From the NCBI GenBank assembly GCA_037176885.1, contig JAWWNJ010000002.1:2914001-2978000 (forward strand): 64,000 nt of DNA, in the 5' to 3' direction. Of this stretch, positions 9,382-22,623 are shown in pieces. Below the pieces are notes generated by a model. That model saw nothing but the letters and a program-made list of their open reading frames with translations. It was not told the DNA's origin and ran no database searches. A program made the position numbers and the translations under genes. Origin of the DNA: Favolaschia claudopus (taxonomy: Eukaryota; Basidiomycota; Agaricomycetes; Agaricales; Mycenaceae). The first letter of the stretch is position 1, and each line of letters starts with the position of its first letter.

Positions 9382-11726
9382 ATGGCCTCGTTCAGTCTAC
9401 CGCCAATTCAAGATAATCCTGACGGCGGATGGGGGCCTTCGTCTTCGAATCTGCCAGAGCAGTTCAAGTTCAAGGATATTCCTTACGCGCCGTACTCAAA
9501 ATCTGATAAACTTGGCCGATTTGCGGACTGGAATGACTCGTCCGACAACCGTCAGCCTACAATCGGCCTTCCTCAAACTCAGAATGCGCGAGGAGGCGGC
9601 CCTGGCGGCAGAAGACGTGACGGCGCCCAAGCTTTCGGTAGTGGAACCGCGAGCGCCTTTGCGTATTTCCACGTCGAGGACGAATCGTCTTTTTCTCTTG
9701 TCGACAACAAAACAGCTCCGCCCCGGAGAGGGGGTGGTTTTGCCCGCGGTGGAAGGGGAGGTTCTCGTGGTGGCTCATCATACAGCAATAACAGAGGCGG
9801 ACAACGTGGAGGTCGGGGATTCTCTGGACGCGGAGGTAATCAACGTGGCGGCCGTAGAGGTTGGAGGGATTGGGAGAAGGTATGCCCATTCATTTCACTA
9901 GTTTTGGTAGATTGCAGTAGCTCGATATTGTGGGTATCAGGCTCGATTTCGATATGAATTCTGACTCTACACTCTTACTCACTCACTCATGGATTTTGAC
10001 TATGGCCTGTGACTCGACCATGAGTGAGTGAGTAAAAGTGTAGATTCGGAGTCCACGTCGAAATTGAGATCAAAACTCACGATATGTGCTACTAGGATCC
10101 TTTTCATAGATTTGATGAAAGGATTATCTTGCTGATTTTTTCTTCTTCAGAACAACCGTGCCCGCGAGTCTTCTGTTGTCATTTCTCCGACATGGTCAAT
10201 GCTGGAAGAAATCGAGTTCCATCGTCTTGCTAAACTAAGGTTAGACGTTGATGACCCAGTCGACCTGTGAGTGTGCTTATCCTTGTCTCATGAACTGTTT
10301 ACTGAGAGCGTTTGAATTTGAAGCAACTCATACGGGCGACTATTCGCATACGACAAGTCATACGATCGCATAACCACCAAAACTGAACGTCCGCTCCAAC
10401 TTGTGGATCGCATCAAGTACAACACGACCACTTCGGATGACCCTGTTATCCAGGAGGTAAGTTTGGCGAATTTCGCAGGTTTTTTTCTAGACTCAATCAA
10501 TGCTTCAGCTCGCCGCCAAAGGCGCCGCCACGGTGTACGCGACAGATGTGATTCTCAGCGTGCTCATGTGTGCGCCGCGCTCTGTCTACCCTTGGGACAT
10601 CGTCATTGTTCGCGAGGGCAACAATCTATTCTTCGACAAGCGCGACGGTGGCCCCTTCGACACCGTCACCGTCAACGAAAACGCCGCGGACCCCCCTCAA
10701 GATCCTACCCCGCCCAACCCTAACAACCCCACCGAAAAGGCCACCGTCCCCGAGGTGCCCTCCATCAACTCTGCGACTTCCCTCTCCCTCGAAGCGACCT
10801 ACATCAACCAAAATTTCGGCTTCCAATCCGTCGTCGAGAACCCCCCGCCCCCTCCCGTCGACTTCGCCAACCCCAACCCCTTCTACGGCCCCGACGAGAC
10901 AGACCCGCTCGCGTCGTGCGGCTACCGCTACCGCGTCTTCGACATGGGCGTCACGGAGGACGAGGACATCAAGATCTGCGTCCGCACCGAGGTCGATGCC
11001 TATTCCCCGGGCCAAGGCAACCCGCGTGCGGGCCAGGGGTTGGTCACCATCCGCGCACTGAACGAATTCGACACGCGTTCGCAGGGGGCCGGCGGGGCGC
11101 CGGATTGGCGGGCGAAGCTGGATTCGCAGCGCGGTGCGGTGGTTGCTACGGAGATGAAGAATAATAGCTGCAAGTTGGCGAAGTGGACGGTGCAGAGTGT
11201 GTTGGCGGGCGCGGATTTGTTGAAGATTGGGTATGTCTGATCATCATATCATATCTTTTGCGCTTCTTCTTCTCTTGCTCGCTCCCTCCTCCCGTGAGAC
11301 GGATCTACTCGTTGTATGCGAGTAGATACAATGCAGCGAAGAGACATGTATCCCCGTACTCACACGTTCGTTCGTTCACAGGTACATCTCTCGCGCGAAC
11401 CCACGCGACAACACCCGCCATGTCATTCTCACTACCGCGTCGATGCGCCCCACGGAATTCGCCGGACAGCTGAACGTGTCGCTCGCCAACGGCTGGGGTA
11501 TCGTCAGGACTGTCACGGACATGTGCATGAAGATGCCCGAGGGCAAGTACGTTTTGGTGAAGGATCCTAACAAGGTTCGTCGCTTCGGAAATACATGTCC
11601 ATGCCTGGAATTCCATCTTGACGCAACTTATAGCCCGTGATCCGCCTGTACGCTGTCCCATCCAGCGCTTTCACTGGTGAAGACGAAGACGGAGAGGCCT
11701 TCGAGGAGGAGGGCGTCGAGATTTGA
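9382..11726 (+). CDS. eIF3d: Eukaryotic translation initiation factor 3 subunit D
   Basis: Six exons encode 584 aa: 9382-9879, 10151-10266, 10324-10456, 10509-11230, 11382-11574, 11634-11726. All five introns are GT-AG and the phases close. eIF3d is a peripheral subunit of eIF3, which recruits the 40S ribosome; its C-terminal half forms a cap-binding fold. Family landmarks are the N-terminal [14 protein letters not shown] and [17 protein letters not shown]. An RGG-rich linker (about 120-160) follows, then [26 protein letters not shown] and the terminal KDPNKPVIRLY. The acidic C-terminus is typical. Length is close to the human protein (548 aa), the excess being the RGG linker. The start MASFSLPP is the conserved one. 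Intron 1 (271 nt) is enlarged by an inverted-repeat insertion. Its 3' end lies 84 bp from the convergent UBAC2-like gene. Confidence 0.95.
9915..10092. mobile_element. Hairpin MITE-like insertion in eIF3d intron 1
   Basis: Most of intron 1 is one imperfect inverted repeat with arms of about 70-80 bp. The left arm ends in CTCACTCACTCATGG and the right arm starts with CCATGAGTGAGTGAG, around a loop of about 30 nt. Arms pair over nearly their whole length with scattered mismatches. The intron is 271 nt against 52-151 nt for the others in this gene. No clear target duplication was found. Confidence 0.6.
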
Positions 11727-11810
11727 CGGAAAACCGAATCCCCCCGGCGCTTTGTACTGTCTCATGCCATACTAACGCAGTGAAAATCTCTATAGCATCG
11801 TACATATTTA

Positions 11811-13261
11811 CTACTGCTGTGAACTTAACAATGTCTCTACGGCACTCTCAATATTCGGGCTTAAGTGACGTTTTTAGCGATTCGAGAAGGATAGAGCTAA
11901 GAAAATCTGCATACCTTCGTTGTAGCGTCTCCACGAGGACATTTCTCTGAATATCGGGAAACATGGTCGTTAGTTGAGCGATCTCGGCGTCTGTAGGAAT
12001 CCTGATCCCAGATTGTCCGCGACCAGTCAGGCCTTCGACCCACTCCCTGACAACGGAGCCGCCAGTCCCACTACCGCGCTGTGGATCGGCTCGAAGACTA
12101 TCTTCTGCGCGGTTTCGATGCGTGGCGGTGGACGGAGCTGGCTGCCTTCGGGCAGTCGTGATGACTTCTTCGTCGTCGTCAGTTTGTTGGGCCGGTCGGG
12201 TGTCTGAATCAGTGGCGGTCTCGTCTGGAAGGGCACGGTTGGAGCGGCGCGCGGGGCGGAGGGAGCCGAGGAGGGGGAGGACGTATTTTGAAGACCAGGA
12301 TGCTAGCCATGGGGGGAGACGATATCCTTTGAGGTTGGCGAGATCGGAGCGGTAGATTTGCCCGGCGAATATGCCGATGAGGGCTGCCGCTGCTGAGCCG
12401 GGGAGATAACCAATTGCGAGCTGGGGTGGAATGAAAAGAAGAAGCAGGAGGGTGAGGGTGAGAAGGTCAGAATGGGTGATGGACGACCAATGGGAATGGT
12501 GGGGATGTACCTACCTGTAATGCGAATACATAGTTGAAACTTTTGTTGGTGAGAGGGAGTCCAAAAATACGGAAACTGTATGCGGAGGGGACGATTCTGT
12601 GGTATTGATACATGATGCTGAAGATGAGGGGCGTTGGGCCGGAGGGAAAATGGTTGAGGCCGGCACGGTGGAACAAGATTAGGGACAAAAACTCCACAAA
12701 CGTCGCGAGGAGTGTGGTGACGATTGTATATGACTGACAGACCTGTTAGAGGGAAGTGCATAGACGGTTTTCGAAGCTCTTACGGCGAATTTGAGGGTGC
12801 CAAATTGTCGTTCTATCTGGATTCCGATGTTGTATAGTAGGATCTCAGCTATGAAAAGTTCGCTACACCAGGGGAAAATCGTCAGAATAACTCAACTGTC
12901 GTTGAATCTTTCTGCTCACCTGGAGCTGGAGAACGCAAGGTGGTGCGCGCCAAGCCGCCAATACTACTTGCTCGTCTATGACCAGTTGGACAGACCAAAA
13001 TCATGCCGGTACCTGATAGTAGCGGGAGATATGAGGGACAAGCTGGGGTTACTACTAGTCAAACGATGCGTGACAAAAGTCAAGTCTGGCAAAATAAAGA
13101 CCTACTTGAAGATGGAAATAGTGTTTCACGTCGAAAACGCCGACCAGGATAGAGGACATTGCGAGCCCAACCATAAGGCCTGCTCTTAACGTGAGATATT
13201 GAACGAACGGCGACGAAATTCAGTGCTTTCCTTTCGACACGGGTGCATGCTCGAAAGACAT
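11811..13261 (-). CDS. UBAC2/Dsc2-like rhomboid membrane protein with C-terminal UBA/CUE domain
   Basis: Eight exons encode 343 aa: 13261-13231, 13179-13106, 13042-13013, 12963-12920, 12862-12784, 12733-12515, 12420-11915, 11859-11811. The first two-thirds is hydrophobic with several membrane segments and rhomboid-like landmarks: HLQLVPHISRYYQYWRL, AEILLYNIGIQIERQFGT, AGLNHFPSGPTPLIFSIMYQ and IGIFAGQIYRSDL. A polar linker follows, then a CUE/UBA-like end with MFPDIQRNVLVETL and SPNIESAVETLL. UBAC2 and Dsc2 are inactive rhomboids in ER/Golgi E3 ligase complexes, handling ER-associated degradation or SREBP cleavage, and bind ubiquitin through the tail. Length matches human UBAC2. Intron 1 (13230-13180) starts GA rather than GT, although phase and protein demand it. 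If it is not spliced, translation could start downstream. Confidence 0.82.
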
Positions 13262-16200
13262 CCAGTTATGCCAAGGATTCGGATAGAGCTAGTCAAAGTG
13301 TAACCGAATTCAAGGGGTCTAGCGGTCTGACTAGGTCCTGGATAGTAGTAAGTTAGTAGGAGTGGATCGCCGGCGGGTGACCGACGCGTGGAAAGGCGGA
13401 GGGTGACGGTGTCACGCGTCGCGTCACACCCCTTGTCCCGAACATTCACCAATATTCGAGCTTTCGAGCTCATCCTCAAAATCCCAAGGCGAATCTCGCG
13501 CCAAGATGTACCTCGGGGAATGAGGGACGTCTGAGAGATATTTTCGAACGATTTTACCTTCCTTTCTAAGTACTTGCCAATTGCCGACTGAGAATTCGGT
13601 CACCTAACCTTTCCAACTATAATGTTTCACTAGGTGCCGCCCTTGGCGTCTAGAACCTTGCTTTAGTGCAGATGCTTCGGCCGCGCTTCGGACGTGAAGA
13701 GGATTGCATCAACTTGAAGGCGCAAAATGTGTTTATTGTCTTAGTATATAGTATTAAGTAAGAAAACACGAGAAGATTTCATATTATCCACAATTTCCAT
13801 GTTTAAAAGTTTTGCTCAGTGCGCCGTTGCCTGTGTAGTGCCGCACAAAACGGGTTCAGCAATGAGGTGGCCGGTGATGTTGGAAAGCTCCGAGTGCTTG
13901 TAGTTGCGTGGTACAGGCAGAGACGAATTTCTACGGTCGGAAACGCGCTGTTGTTTGGTTCTGTTGACGACTGGCAGAGACGAATTTCGACCGACAGGAA
14001 AGCACTGTTGTATGCACGTGTTTGTTTTTGGCAGATTTCGGCATCGATTTGCCACCAAGAGGGACCTAGCTAAAGCAAGGTAAAGCACATTCAAGACCCC
14101 AAGATGTGCAGTGAGGGCGCGAGAAGTGACGGGCAGCATAGTGGCCCGTAAAAGGTCATCGTGTGTATAATCTGCATTCTTCAACCTGACGCTCCAACTG
14201 ATTGAACACCACAAGTGGGCAACTTGCAATTGTTGACTTCCCTGGGTCCGAATTTGGCCTCTCGTACCTTTGAGTTCAGGTGGCTGAAATGGTTGATCTT
14301 GCAATTGAACGCAACGAAACACTTGGGCCCAAATGCCACTGATAAGCAACCTTTCCACTCAAGCCCCAAATGTGCATACCTAAACGCCATCACAGAGACA
14401 GGAAAATGCTAAATGACTCTCCATCCAAAATCTATTCAGTGGCACCTCATCCTCAGACCGTCTGGAAACACCAAGAGGCGATGCGACTTGTCACCTTGAA
14501 TAGCCTTGAATTCAACTAACACTCAACTTCAGTCTGACAGTGCGCCGCTGTCACAACCGCGGTCGACGCGTTTCTCAACAACTATGGTCCATTCAATCCA
14601 GTCGGTACTGCCCGGATACTTTCCATTCTATACATTCGGCCTTCATTCCGGGAAGTGCAACTTGATACTCATACAGTAAGCAAGCATCTACCATTCAGAA
14701 GCCCATATATGTATATATATTACCGTTCCTGGGTCTCGCGTTTGATCGAACGAGTCCGACCGCGGTGCGCTCTCTGTTCGGCTAATCCACCCCGAAACGG
14801 AGCTCCTTCCAAAGTTCTTCCATTCATGGTTCGCACTGCGCGATTAGCTGGGATGACTTGGCCGACTGAAAATTCTCTACAGTAACGTCAATCCGCAGTT
14901 GCCCAATCTGTCTCTCCGCAAGTCCGCATGAACGACAGAACTAAATTCGGCGAGCTACCCCGCGCTTGACGCGGATTCACACCCGGGCCTCTCTCTCTTG
15001 GCTCCTCGCTGTATCTCCCGTGGCACCATTATAACTTGTCTGTGCTGAGCAGGACCTAGCCACCCGAATATCCGACTCGGCTCCGCTCCCGCCTTTTCCC
15101 CGTCGTTCCGCGCGGTAAAAACGATAATACGATACTACATCCTTTGTAGGATCCACGCTGTTTTATCTCGAAACTGACACGTCGCCCGCCCCAAGCCGCT
15201 TGCCGCTCTTATCTGCCTGTCAAACGCTACACGATGAAACTCACGCTGTCTCGACTTCACGCTTGTCATCCCCGCAAAACGCTTAACAAGCTTCAAGGCA
15301 AGCGCTGTCGGTTTCCGATTGGGTTTGTACTATGCTACTGTAGCACTAAATCTATGAAGCGCTCGGCTACGAGCAGCACCTGGCTCGTCAACTAGAAGAA
15401 ACAAATGTTGTCGTCCTGTGCTTTCTCTGAGTCACTTCAATGCGGTCTCGCGTCAGTACCTCGGGCTGTTGGTCTTGGTCACTGGTGGAAATAAAATCCA
15501 TGTCCGAGAACTCTATAGGCGTTAAATTTGAAGAATCACTCCAACCCAATACTCTGCCGCCGGGATCGACCGATTCAATTTACGCATGGAATCCAGATGG
15601 AGGGCAAGGCGCGATGTGGTCAACTGACCTCTGGAATTTCCGAGGAAAAATCATGCCCGCGGCGTCGAGAGTTCGGTATACTGTGCGCCAATTGGACAAG
15701 CAAATTTCGGCCTCCTCAACTTGAAAGCTTGAACAACCACTGGGTTGTGGCTCCCTCCCTGTCAGTGTCACTGTGTCAAGGGTTTTGGTACTCATCAATA
15801 TACTCTTTGCGCTGCGCCGCCATTCACAAAACTTTGTTGCCAATTGCTCCTCGAGCGCTTCTCATTTGCAGACGTACTACGCGCTGTGTCCACCGTTCAA
15901 ATTCAAATCCGTGAGACTCCTTTCGTGCATGACGGTTGAAACTACTTGTCAACTTGCAACCTTGGTCAACTTGAAGTCTTGTCGTTTAACCCAGGTATTT
16001 CTGTTCCGTTCTGTCGCCATCTAACCCGGCACTTGCTCGAAGCTTGTTGAAAGCGTTTGACGACTTCTGTGAAAGCATGGTATCCAATACAGTACGAGCC
16101 GATTCATAATTCCACGCTCCGTGAATACTTGCACTGATTCGGGGTCTAGGTTTTGTAAAGACACTTCAACACCCATTCGGCAGGGTGAAAAATTTTCCAT

Positions 16201-19200
16201 ATCAATTTGTTTAGTTGCACCATTCGGCGTTCCCGATCTTCTCCCGTCCTTCAAGCGAACATGGGATTGGGAACGCAGAAATGTTCACGAATCTACATAG
16301 TCTCAGGCGCATCGGCGGCCGCCCAGGTGTCTACCAAAATTCACAGCAAGTCTAACGATACATTGCACTCAGGCAACCCACCGCCACAAGGCTGCGTCCG
16401 ACTTGCCCGACGCGCCAACTGCACTGTCCCGTATGTCGCCGTACGTCGACTGGAGCAGAGTTCAACAGAACTTCCTCTCAGAAGCAGCACCGCCTCCTTG
16501 ATCTCCATTATCAATTCCGGGACGCAACGGATGATCTTCCCGCGGGCCCAGCTTCCCCACCATCAGCATTCATTCATCATCTGGAACAAGATATCATCTC
16601 ATCTTTTGCTTAACGCCGTCGTCGCCGTTCTATATTCCTGGATGGCGCAGTTCGGGAGCTGATTTCATTATCTGCGGCGGTGCATGCCCAGTCATAGGAA
16701 AATCATCCATGGAAGTATTTTGTTCTGGCAGTATGGGGTATTTCGCTCCCAGAGAGCACTGAGCAGGTTGCGACGTTGCATGACTTCCTCAGGTGTGTTG
16801 ACTGGTCGATTTTGAGGTGCGAATCTAACGATTACTATAGCGAGTGTGGTTCAACTTTATCTATTACTCTTCTCACGAGCCATTTGAAGACCTGGACTGT
16901 TTTCGGTTCTGACAAAACAACGGTACTATTCACTCAATTGCACAACTTCCTGAGAGCCATTTCGCTCATATCTCCTTTATCAAGGCCAGGCTTCAAATTA
17001 CTCCGTTCTACTATCGCCATGTCAGCACAGCACACGAAGAGATTTTGTTGTCGCTGTTTGATACGTCTCTCAATTCATCGGTGTTTAGGTTGTTTTCTCT
17101 GAACTTTATCCTACCCTGCGCCCGTGTTGGTCTAGATCGATAGCTCGCTGACTCTGATAGCGCTCGTTCTGAAGGTGAAGTCAGAAACAACTGCTGCTGG
17201 ACCGCCTACTGCTGCGTTGTTGTCGGGCAGGCTCAACAACATTGGGTTGTTTCAAGACTGATTCTCAGCACTATCAAGTCACCGAGTCGGCTTCTACGCT
17301 CCCCGCCGAACCGTTTCAATTACTGACACTGACATTGGGATGACTGTGAATTGTGTTGGGTATGTCGTGGTCGTCGCAAGTTCTGTTTCAATCTATTCTG
17401 CAGCTTATGTTTACCCTGAGACAGAGTGGCTTGGTGGCAACCCCGCAGTCTTGCTCAAACCCTGCTTGCGCTCCTCAAGTCTCGAATTTCAATTGCGTTT
17501 CGTGGCAATTAGCGCGCGCTACACATAGGTGACATTCCAGCTTACTACAGAAATTCCTCTATGTAGCCGTGTCCGCTCTCCGCGCACCCCTGGTAAATGT
17601 CAGCATACATGCGTCTGTGTCCGACGCTTCCTCGCCGGCAGAGGCAAGGCAGGGGCAGGTATCATGGATATATGGAGTTTCCGAGGAACGGAAAGACGGA
17701 AATTCTATCGCGGATCTCCGCACGCAAACACACTCAATTCACTATCTAGGAATTCGAAGACTTGGCTAATACCAGCTAACACCCGAATGGCGTGAAATCA
17801 GGTAGGGATCTCAATTCATTTTCCATGATTTTGTACTGCAAAGATAAGCAGCGGAATCTTCACCTTCATAATAGAAGTTGCGCTTATACTTCTACTTCTA
17901 CTTCTCAAGTGTGCTCGGCTGGCTAATCGTCATTACCCAGCGCTTAGACGCACCTTCACCGTGCTTCGCCGGTCTTGTAGCCGGCTTAGTAAGTGGCTCC
18001 AAAATAACATCGACGCTGAGGCTGACAGCGAGAAGACCGGGACCACCGAGGGCTGTTGCAGTTATAGTATTAGGTGTCTTGTTCTTCTGCATTAACGTTA
18101 CTCGATATTCAACTCGACCGTCGTGAAGCCATAAAATTTCCGGGAGGACATGAAGTCACGGTGACACCGTGAACGTGGGGGAAACTGAATTCAGGAAGGA
18201 GCCTGTTACCCTCTTGGAAAATGAAGGCGGGTAGAGTACTAATATTTTCTCGTCGGCTGAAGGGACTACCGGAAAGTTATATCGCCATGTCGGGGTCTCG
18301 TAAACCTCTTGGGAGTTTTCAACCTCTGCCGACTCACCGGTCTTGAATTCGGGACATTGTACTAAGTACTCAGTCGGCTAGAGCCTGAGGAGTCTTTGGG
18401 GGATTCCGTTGTGCCTTGGTGCAGCGGGAATCGCGGACCGTATACCATCGGAGAAGTATGCGGCACAAGAAACGTGCCAGTCTCGTGAGGGGCGGGGGAG
18501 GCGAGCCGCAAGCGATGTCCGCCCACATGCACTCTGTATGAATATTCGGCCTTGTTCGGCCGCAACATACAATAGTCTCGGCTTTAGAGTTTGAACCTCG
18601 CTAGATTGTTTCCTTTGGCGAGGGATAACCTAACGAGTCCAGTCGTATGCATATGTCTCAGCTTAAGCTTCATCGGTATACAAGACTTATACAAGCAACG
18701 AAAAAAAAAAACTGCCTCCCTTGCCCCATGAGGTTTTATGCAAATGGCCTCAAATGGCGCGATAGTGAGAGTGCCAAGGTGAAAATGTCTCCGGAAACCT
18801 TATCTTGACAGAAACACGAGCCAATGCTCTCAGCCAATAAGCAAATGCGGGGTTGATGACAGCCCGGACGCTTTTGTCCCTGATGCGCGTTTGTCGAGTT
18901 TCGGGATTGACGCGAATGCGTTTGATCTACGCTTCGGATATTCGGCGGCCAGTGCCGAGAAGCCGTGACGGCAAGTTCAACTTGCATTGAATACTATTAT
19001 ACAACAGGTCAACGGGAGAACTGGGATACATACTTGCTACGCAGGCTGTCGCTAAGTGTCCGCAGCAAATTTATTTACCCGTCGTTGCGGACCCCGAATG
19101 AAACAGTGAATAGTATTCACTGTACTTGTACTGAAATCGTCACGGCGGACTATCCTGAAACTCGCAAACCAAAAAAAAAAAAACACCTCAGGCTGAACCC

Positions 19201-20902
19201 GTGTATATCGCGCCTTGCAACATAGCGCAACCATTTGACCTGAATAAGTGCCAAGACGCGAAGCTTTGGGTACGCGGTTTCAAATACTTACAATATGTGG
19301 TTTGGCTACAGTACCTTTCCGAATTTTTGAAACCCTTCACAACGAGCCGAATCAGGCATTCACGACGCCGCATGTGTCACGGAGCCAATGAGAATCCATT
19401 GCGAGTTAGCGAAGAAATTCGAACAGTCTGGACTCTCGAGTCTCAAATTTCAGAAAGAAGACGCAAACTGTAAATCCCTCACCGCCACCCGGCCGCCGGC
19501 CGATCAGAGGTTGACGAGACGCGATAACGTGATCGACGTCAACGCGTCAAGTATTACAATTTTCCTTATTTGGACTGGCGCGATCGATGCTTCTGATCTG
19601 TGGATGGCATGAACGGCGTCTTATGGGAGAAGTCATCTCATGGGTAGTTGATCATGACCGGCTGTTGGATGCTGAGTGTCAAAGCGGAAGCTAAATTGAG
19701 ACGGACGCAGCGGCGTCTTACGCCGTTCGCACTTGCATCCGCGCGTCGATGTCCACCTCCATTGTACTCACACGCACCATACAGTGTCCATTGCATAGAG
19801 TGTATTTGCGCCACCGAGCTGTAGACTTCTGCATCTCATAGGCTGCCTTGGGCAGTGCGATTGCGTCTCGCCTTTGCGATGAGACGCGTTAAAAATCGCT
19901 CTCCAACTTCTAGTGCAAATCTTAGCATTCGTAATTGCATTCGCGGTACTCGAATTCGGAGACACGTTCGGATCGACCTCAACGGCGACATCTCCACCGC
20001 GGCGCCTTCGGAATCGGAGTCGGACATTCCGGATCCGATTCAGAATCTTTCAGAATAGTCCTGCATCCATCGCTTCCATGTGGGCGCTTGTGGGCGCTTC
20101 GTCGGATGCAATAATCGGGGTTCCAGGTTCTATCTAGGTCGACCAGTGAATGAAATTACTCGAACCCCCAGTGGAGTGAAATGGAACGTCCAGACTGCGA
20201 ATGTCTTAATAGTTTCACTTGAAACCCAGCAGCGCGGCGCTCAGCTATACTCCTCTTCTGCCGTGATTAACATCCTGAAGGCTGGCTGAATGATTCAACC
20301 GTCGGCGATGGCTACTGTCCTCCCATACATCGAGACTCACAGGGAGAGGCTTTTCTTCATTTTTATAGGCATTAACGGTGACTCGCCCTCGGACCGTTCT
20401 TCAGATCAGGGGTCCGGGTGAAAGGATGGGATACCTGGGGTAGGGTACATAACCATAGGATTTAGCACTTAGGCAAGCAAAGAGAGACAATGGCGAAAAT
20501 AGAATTGCATCATAATTTCACTGGAGATAGGTTCAGCCTGAAGTTCCAATCACCTGTGTGTATCGAGGTACAATTCAGTTAGCTCTTGTTATATCTTGAG
20601 TAACTCACCGGCGCCATGAGCGGGCCCTGGGCGCGCTCTGCCGGCAGCCACAAGGTATTTTGGACGCATCACTGCCGTGTGGCACACATGTTTATTCAAC
20701 TTCGAATCCACTCAGCAGTCATATTGAACTCCCCGACGGAAGAGTATGAGTGTAAATGATCTCGACCACGCATACCGAGCAGCCGATCTTCGCTGAACCT
20801 GAATATCATTCACGATTAGCATAGTATCAGCGGCCAGTAAATCACCGCCCATGACTCGAATTCAACTTCTCCGCTCACCTGAGCTGAAGGAAATAGCTCC
20901 TT
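13262..20902. other. Gene-poor region, no supportable gene
   Basis: About 7.6 kb in which neither strand gives an exon chain or recognisable family. ORFs are under about 180 codons and overlap antisense. A degenerate two-copy direct repeat of about 58 bp lies at 13913-14010. A-runs at about 18700 and 19170 could be retroposon tails, but no body is recognisable. The longest ORF (13816-14358, minus) has no motif I can name. This is probably decayed intergenic DNA. Confidence 0.5.
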
Positions 20903-21624
20903 CACACCGAAAAAAATGAACTTTTGGCTGACCCGATTTACATACCGAAACAAATCGAGTCGACTTACCAATAGACTGGGTTGAAACTTAAGCCGATGCG
21001 CAATATTTTGACTGACTCGGCGTGCCGCTCGATAGACAAGGCGAAACAATAAAAATCGGCTTTGTTTCCTCCCAGCCGAAAGTTAGCCGAAAGAGAAATT
21101 TTCGTATTTTGTACTGTGCGCATCGAAAGGCAACTACGAAATATCTTGTTTCGTTTTGAGAATAGGGCCAGCCGAAACAAGACTCGACCCATCAGGTATT
21201 GGTTAAGAATCCGTCGGCACGATACACAAGCCGAAAAGCCGAAACATTGGCTTGTGTTTTGCCGCATATGCAGCCCGAAATATAAACCGATGCCTTGTAT
21301 TTCGGCTTGTGTTTCGTGCTGGCCGACGGTTTGCTTGATTCTTATCGTGTTGAGTTCTGTTTCGGCTGACCCTATCCTCCACACGAAACAAGACCTTTCG
21401 TGCTCATCTTTCGACGCGCATACGAAAATTTCTCTTTCGGCTAACTTTCGGCTGGGAGGAAACAAAGCCGATTTTTATTGTTTCGCCTTGTCTATCGAGC
21501 GGCACGCCGAGTCAGTCAAAATATTGCGCATCGGCTTAAGTTTCAACCCAGTCTATTGGTAAGTCGACTCGATTTGTTTCGGTATGTAAATCGGGTCAGC
21601 CAAAAGTTCATTTTTTTCGGTGTG
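20903..21624. mobile_element. 722-bp foldback element with 205-bp inverted repeats
   Basis: Left arm 20903-21107 and right arm 21420-21624 are reverse complements over 205 bp with no mismatch seen. Outer ends read CACACCGAAAAAA. The 312-bp centre is itself a diverged palindrome, with pairing shifted about 10 nt and several mismatches. It contains many copies of the short word AGCCGAAA or its complement. A 3-bp repeat CTT flanks the element (20900-20902 and 21625-21627), a possible target duplication. No transposase is encoded, and the ORFs across it only mirror each other. It is a non-autonomous foldback/MITE, possibly CACTA-like from the CAC end and 3-bp flank, but that is weak. Confidence 0.8.
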
Positions 21625-22452
21625 CTTCCTATATATACCTTAATTACGCTCCCTCCAACTGGAATCCGGTAATCCAATCCAGCCCCAAATTCGCTTCACG
21701 GCCTTGGAGTTCAAGTCCAACAAACCACCCTTGAATGTGGCGTTGCGTCTATGGCATCCAGCATCACGGACGAACCGAGCACTACCATGGTTGCCAGCAA
21801 CAAAATTAAATCACCCCAACGGGCTCCTTGGCACACACTCACACACTCATATTCACACGTCGTGGATTGCTTCAAAGGCGGTGCAGCTCAGATAGACAGA
21901 TGGCTGATGGAAGGGGAAGGGAGGGAAGGAGGAAGATCTACGTCGCTGGAGGCAGTGGTGGGTATATTTAGCTTTGGGGCGATAAGATGTGATATGCCAC
22001 TGATTTTGATCCCTCGCCGATCGAGTAATTAAGATATCGGTGTGGCGGAACCTTGGTCGACGAGTGAGCGCTTTGAGGCAGAGTAAGGGTGAGTTAAACG
22101 GCGCTGGTGGAGGGGAGAGGGAGGGAGGATCCCATACAGAATCCGCGGCGTAGCTGACTGTAAGAATATAATTGATTCATTGAAATGTTGGCCGTCGTAC
22201 GAGTCGCTTCGGACGATTCGGAATACTGTGCTTCCGGTTGTGGGGGACTCCCATGGATATAAACGACGCACAAACAGGATAAATAGAATGAAACGCGTAC
22301 AGATGGACCAGTCGAGTCACCTTATGGGCCCCGAAGCAGAAGGGTTCAATTTTAATTTTGCTTCAACAACGCAAATCACCACTTCAAGTTGATATATTGC
22401 CTTGACCGGTTTATTCGCTCCTGTTTGTCTTCCTTTCGTCCTTGAACGACGG
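21625..22452. other. Intergenic DNA between foldback element and gypsy element
   Basis: No gene was recognised. Only short ORFs lie on either strand. It forms the left target flank of the LTR retrotransposon, ending in ACGG immediately before 22453. Confidence 0.5.
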
Positions 22453-22620
22453 TGTGGTGGGGTTAGTTGGTGGAGATGGGCTGAGGTTGCCGTGGGAGGA
22501 GTGAGTCTGCCGTAGTTAGCCGTGCTGTTGTTAGTTGTTTAGGCATCATCCATCTTCTCTGCATCCACGGAGGCTTTCCTCCATCGTGATCGCCGTCTGT
22601 CATCAGCCCCCGCCACTCCA
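22453..22620 (+). repeat. 5' LTR of the gypsy element
   Basis: 168 bp, TGTGGTGGGG...CACTCCA, identical to 29124-29291. Short for a gypsy LTR. It should carry the promoter and polyadenylation signal, but no clear TATA or AATAAA is seen. Confidence 0.93.
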
Positions 22621-22623
22621 TTG

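Noticed and set aside
10570..11061. Overlapping ORFs in other frames inside eIF3d
   Set aside because: Thr/Pro- or Val/Gly-rich shadow translations of a conserved gene.
18698..19185. SINE or LINE insertion suggested by A-runs
   Set aside because: No promoter boxes, RT or target duplication could be tied to the A-runs.
20903..21624. The two mirrored ORF pairs as duplicated genes
   Set aside because: They are translations of inverted-repeat arms, identical by symmetry, with no protein family features.
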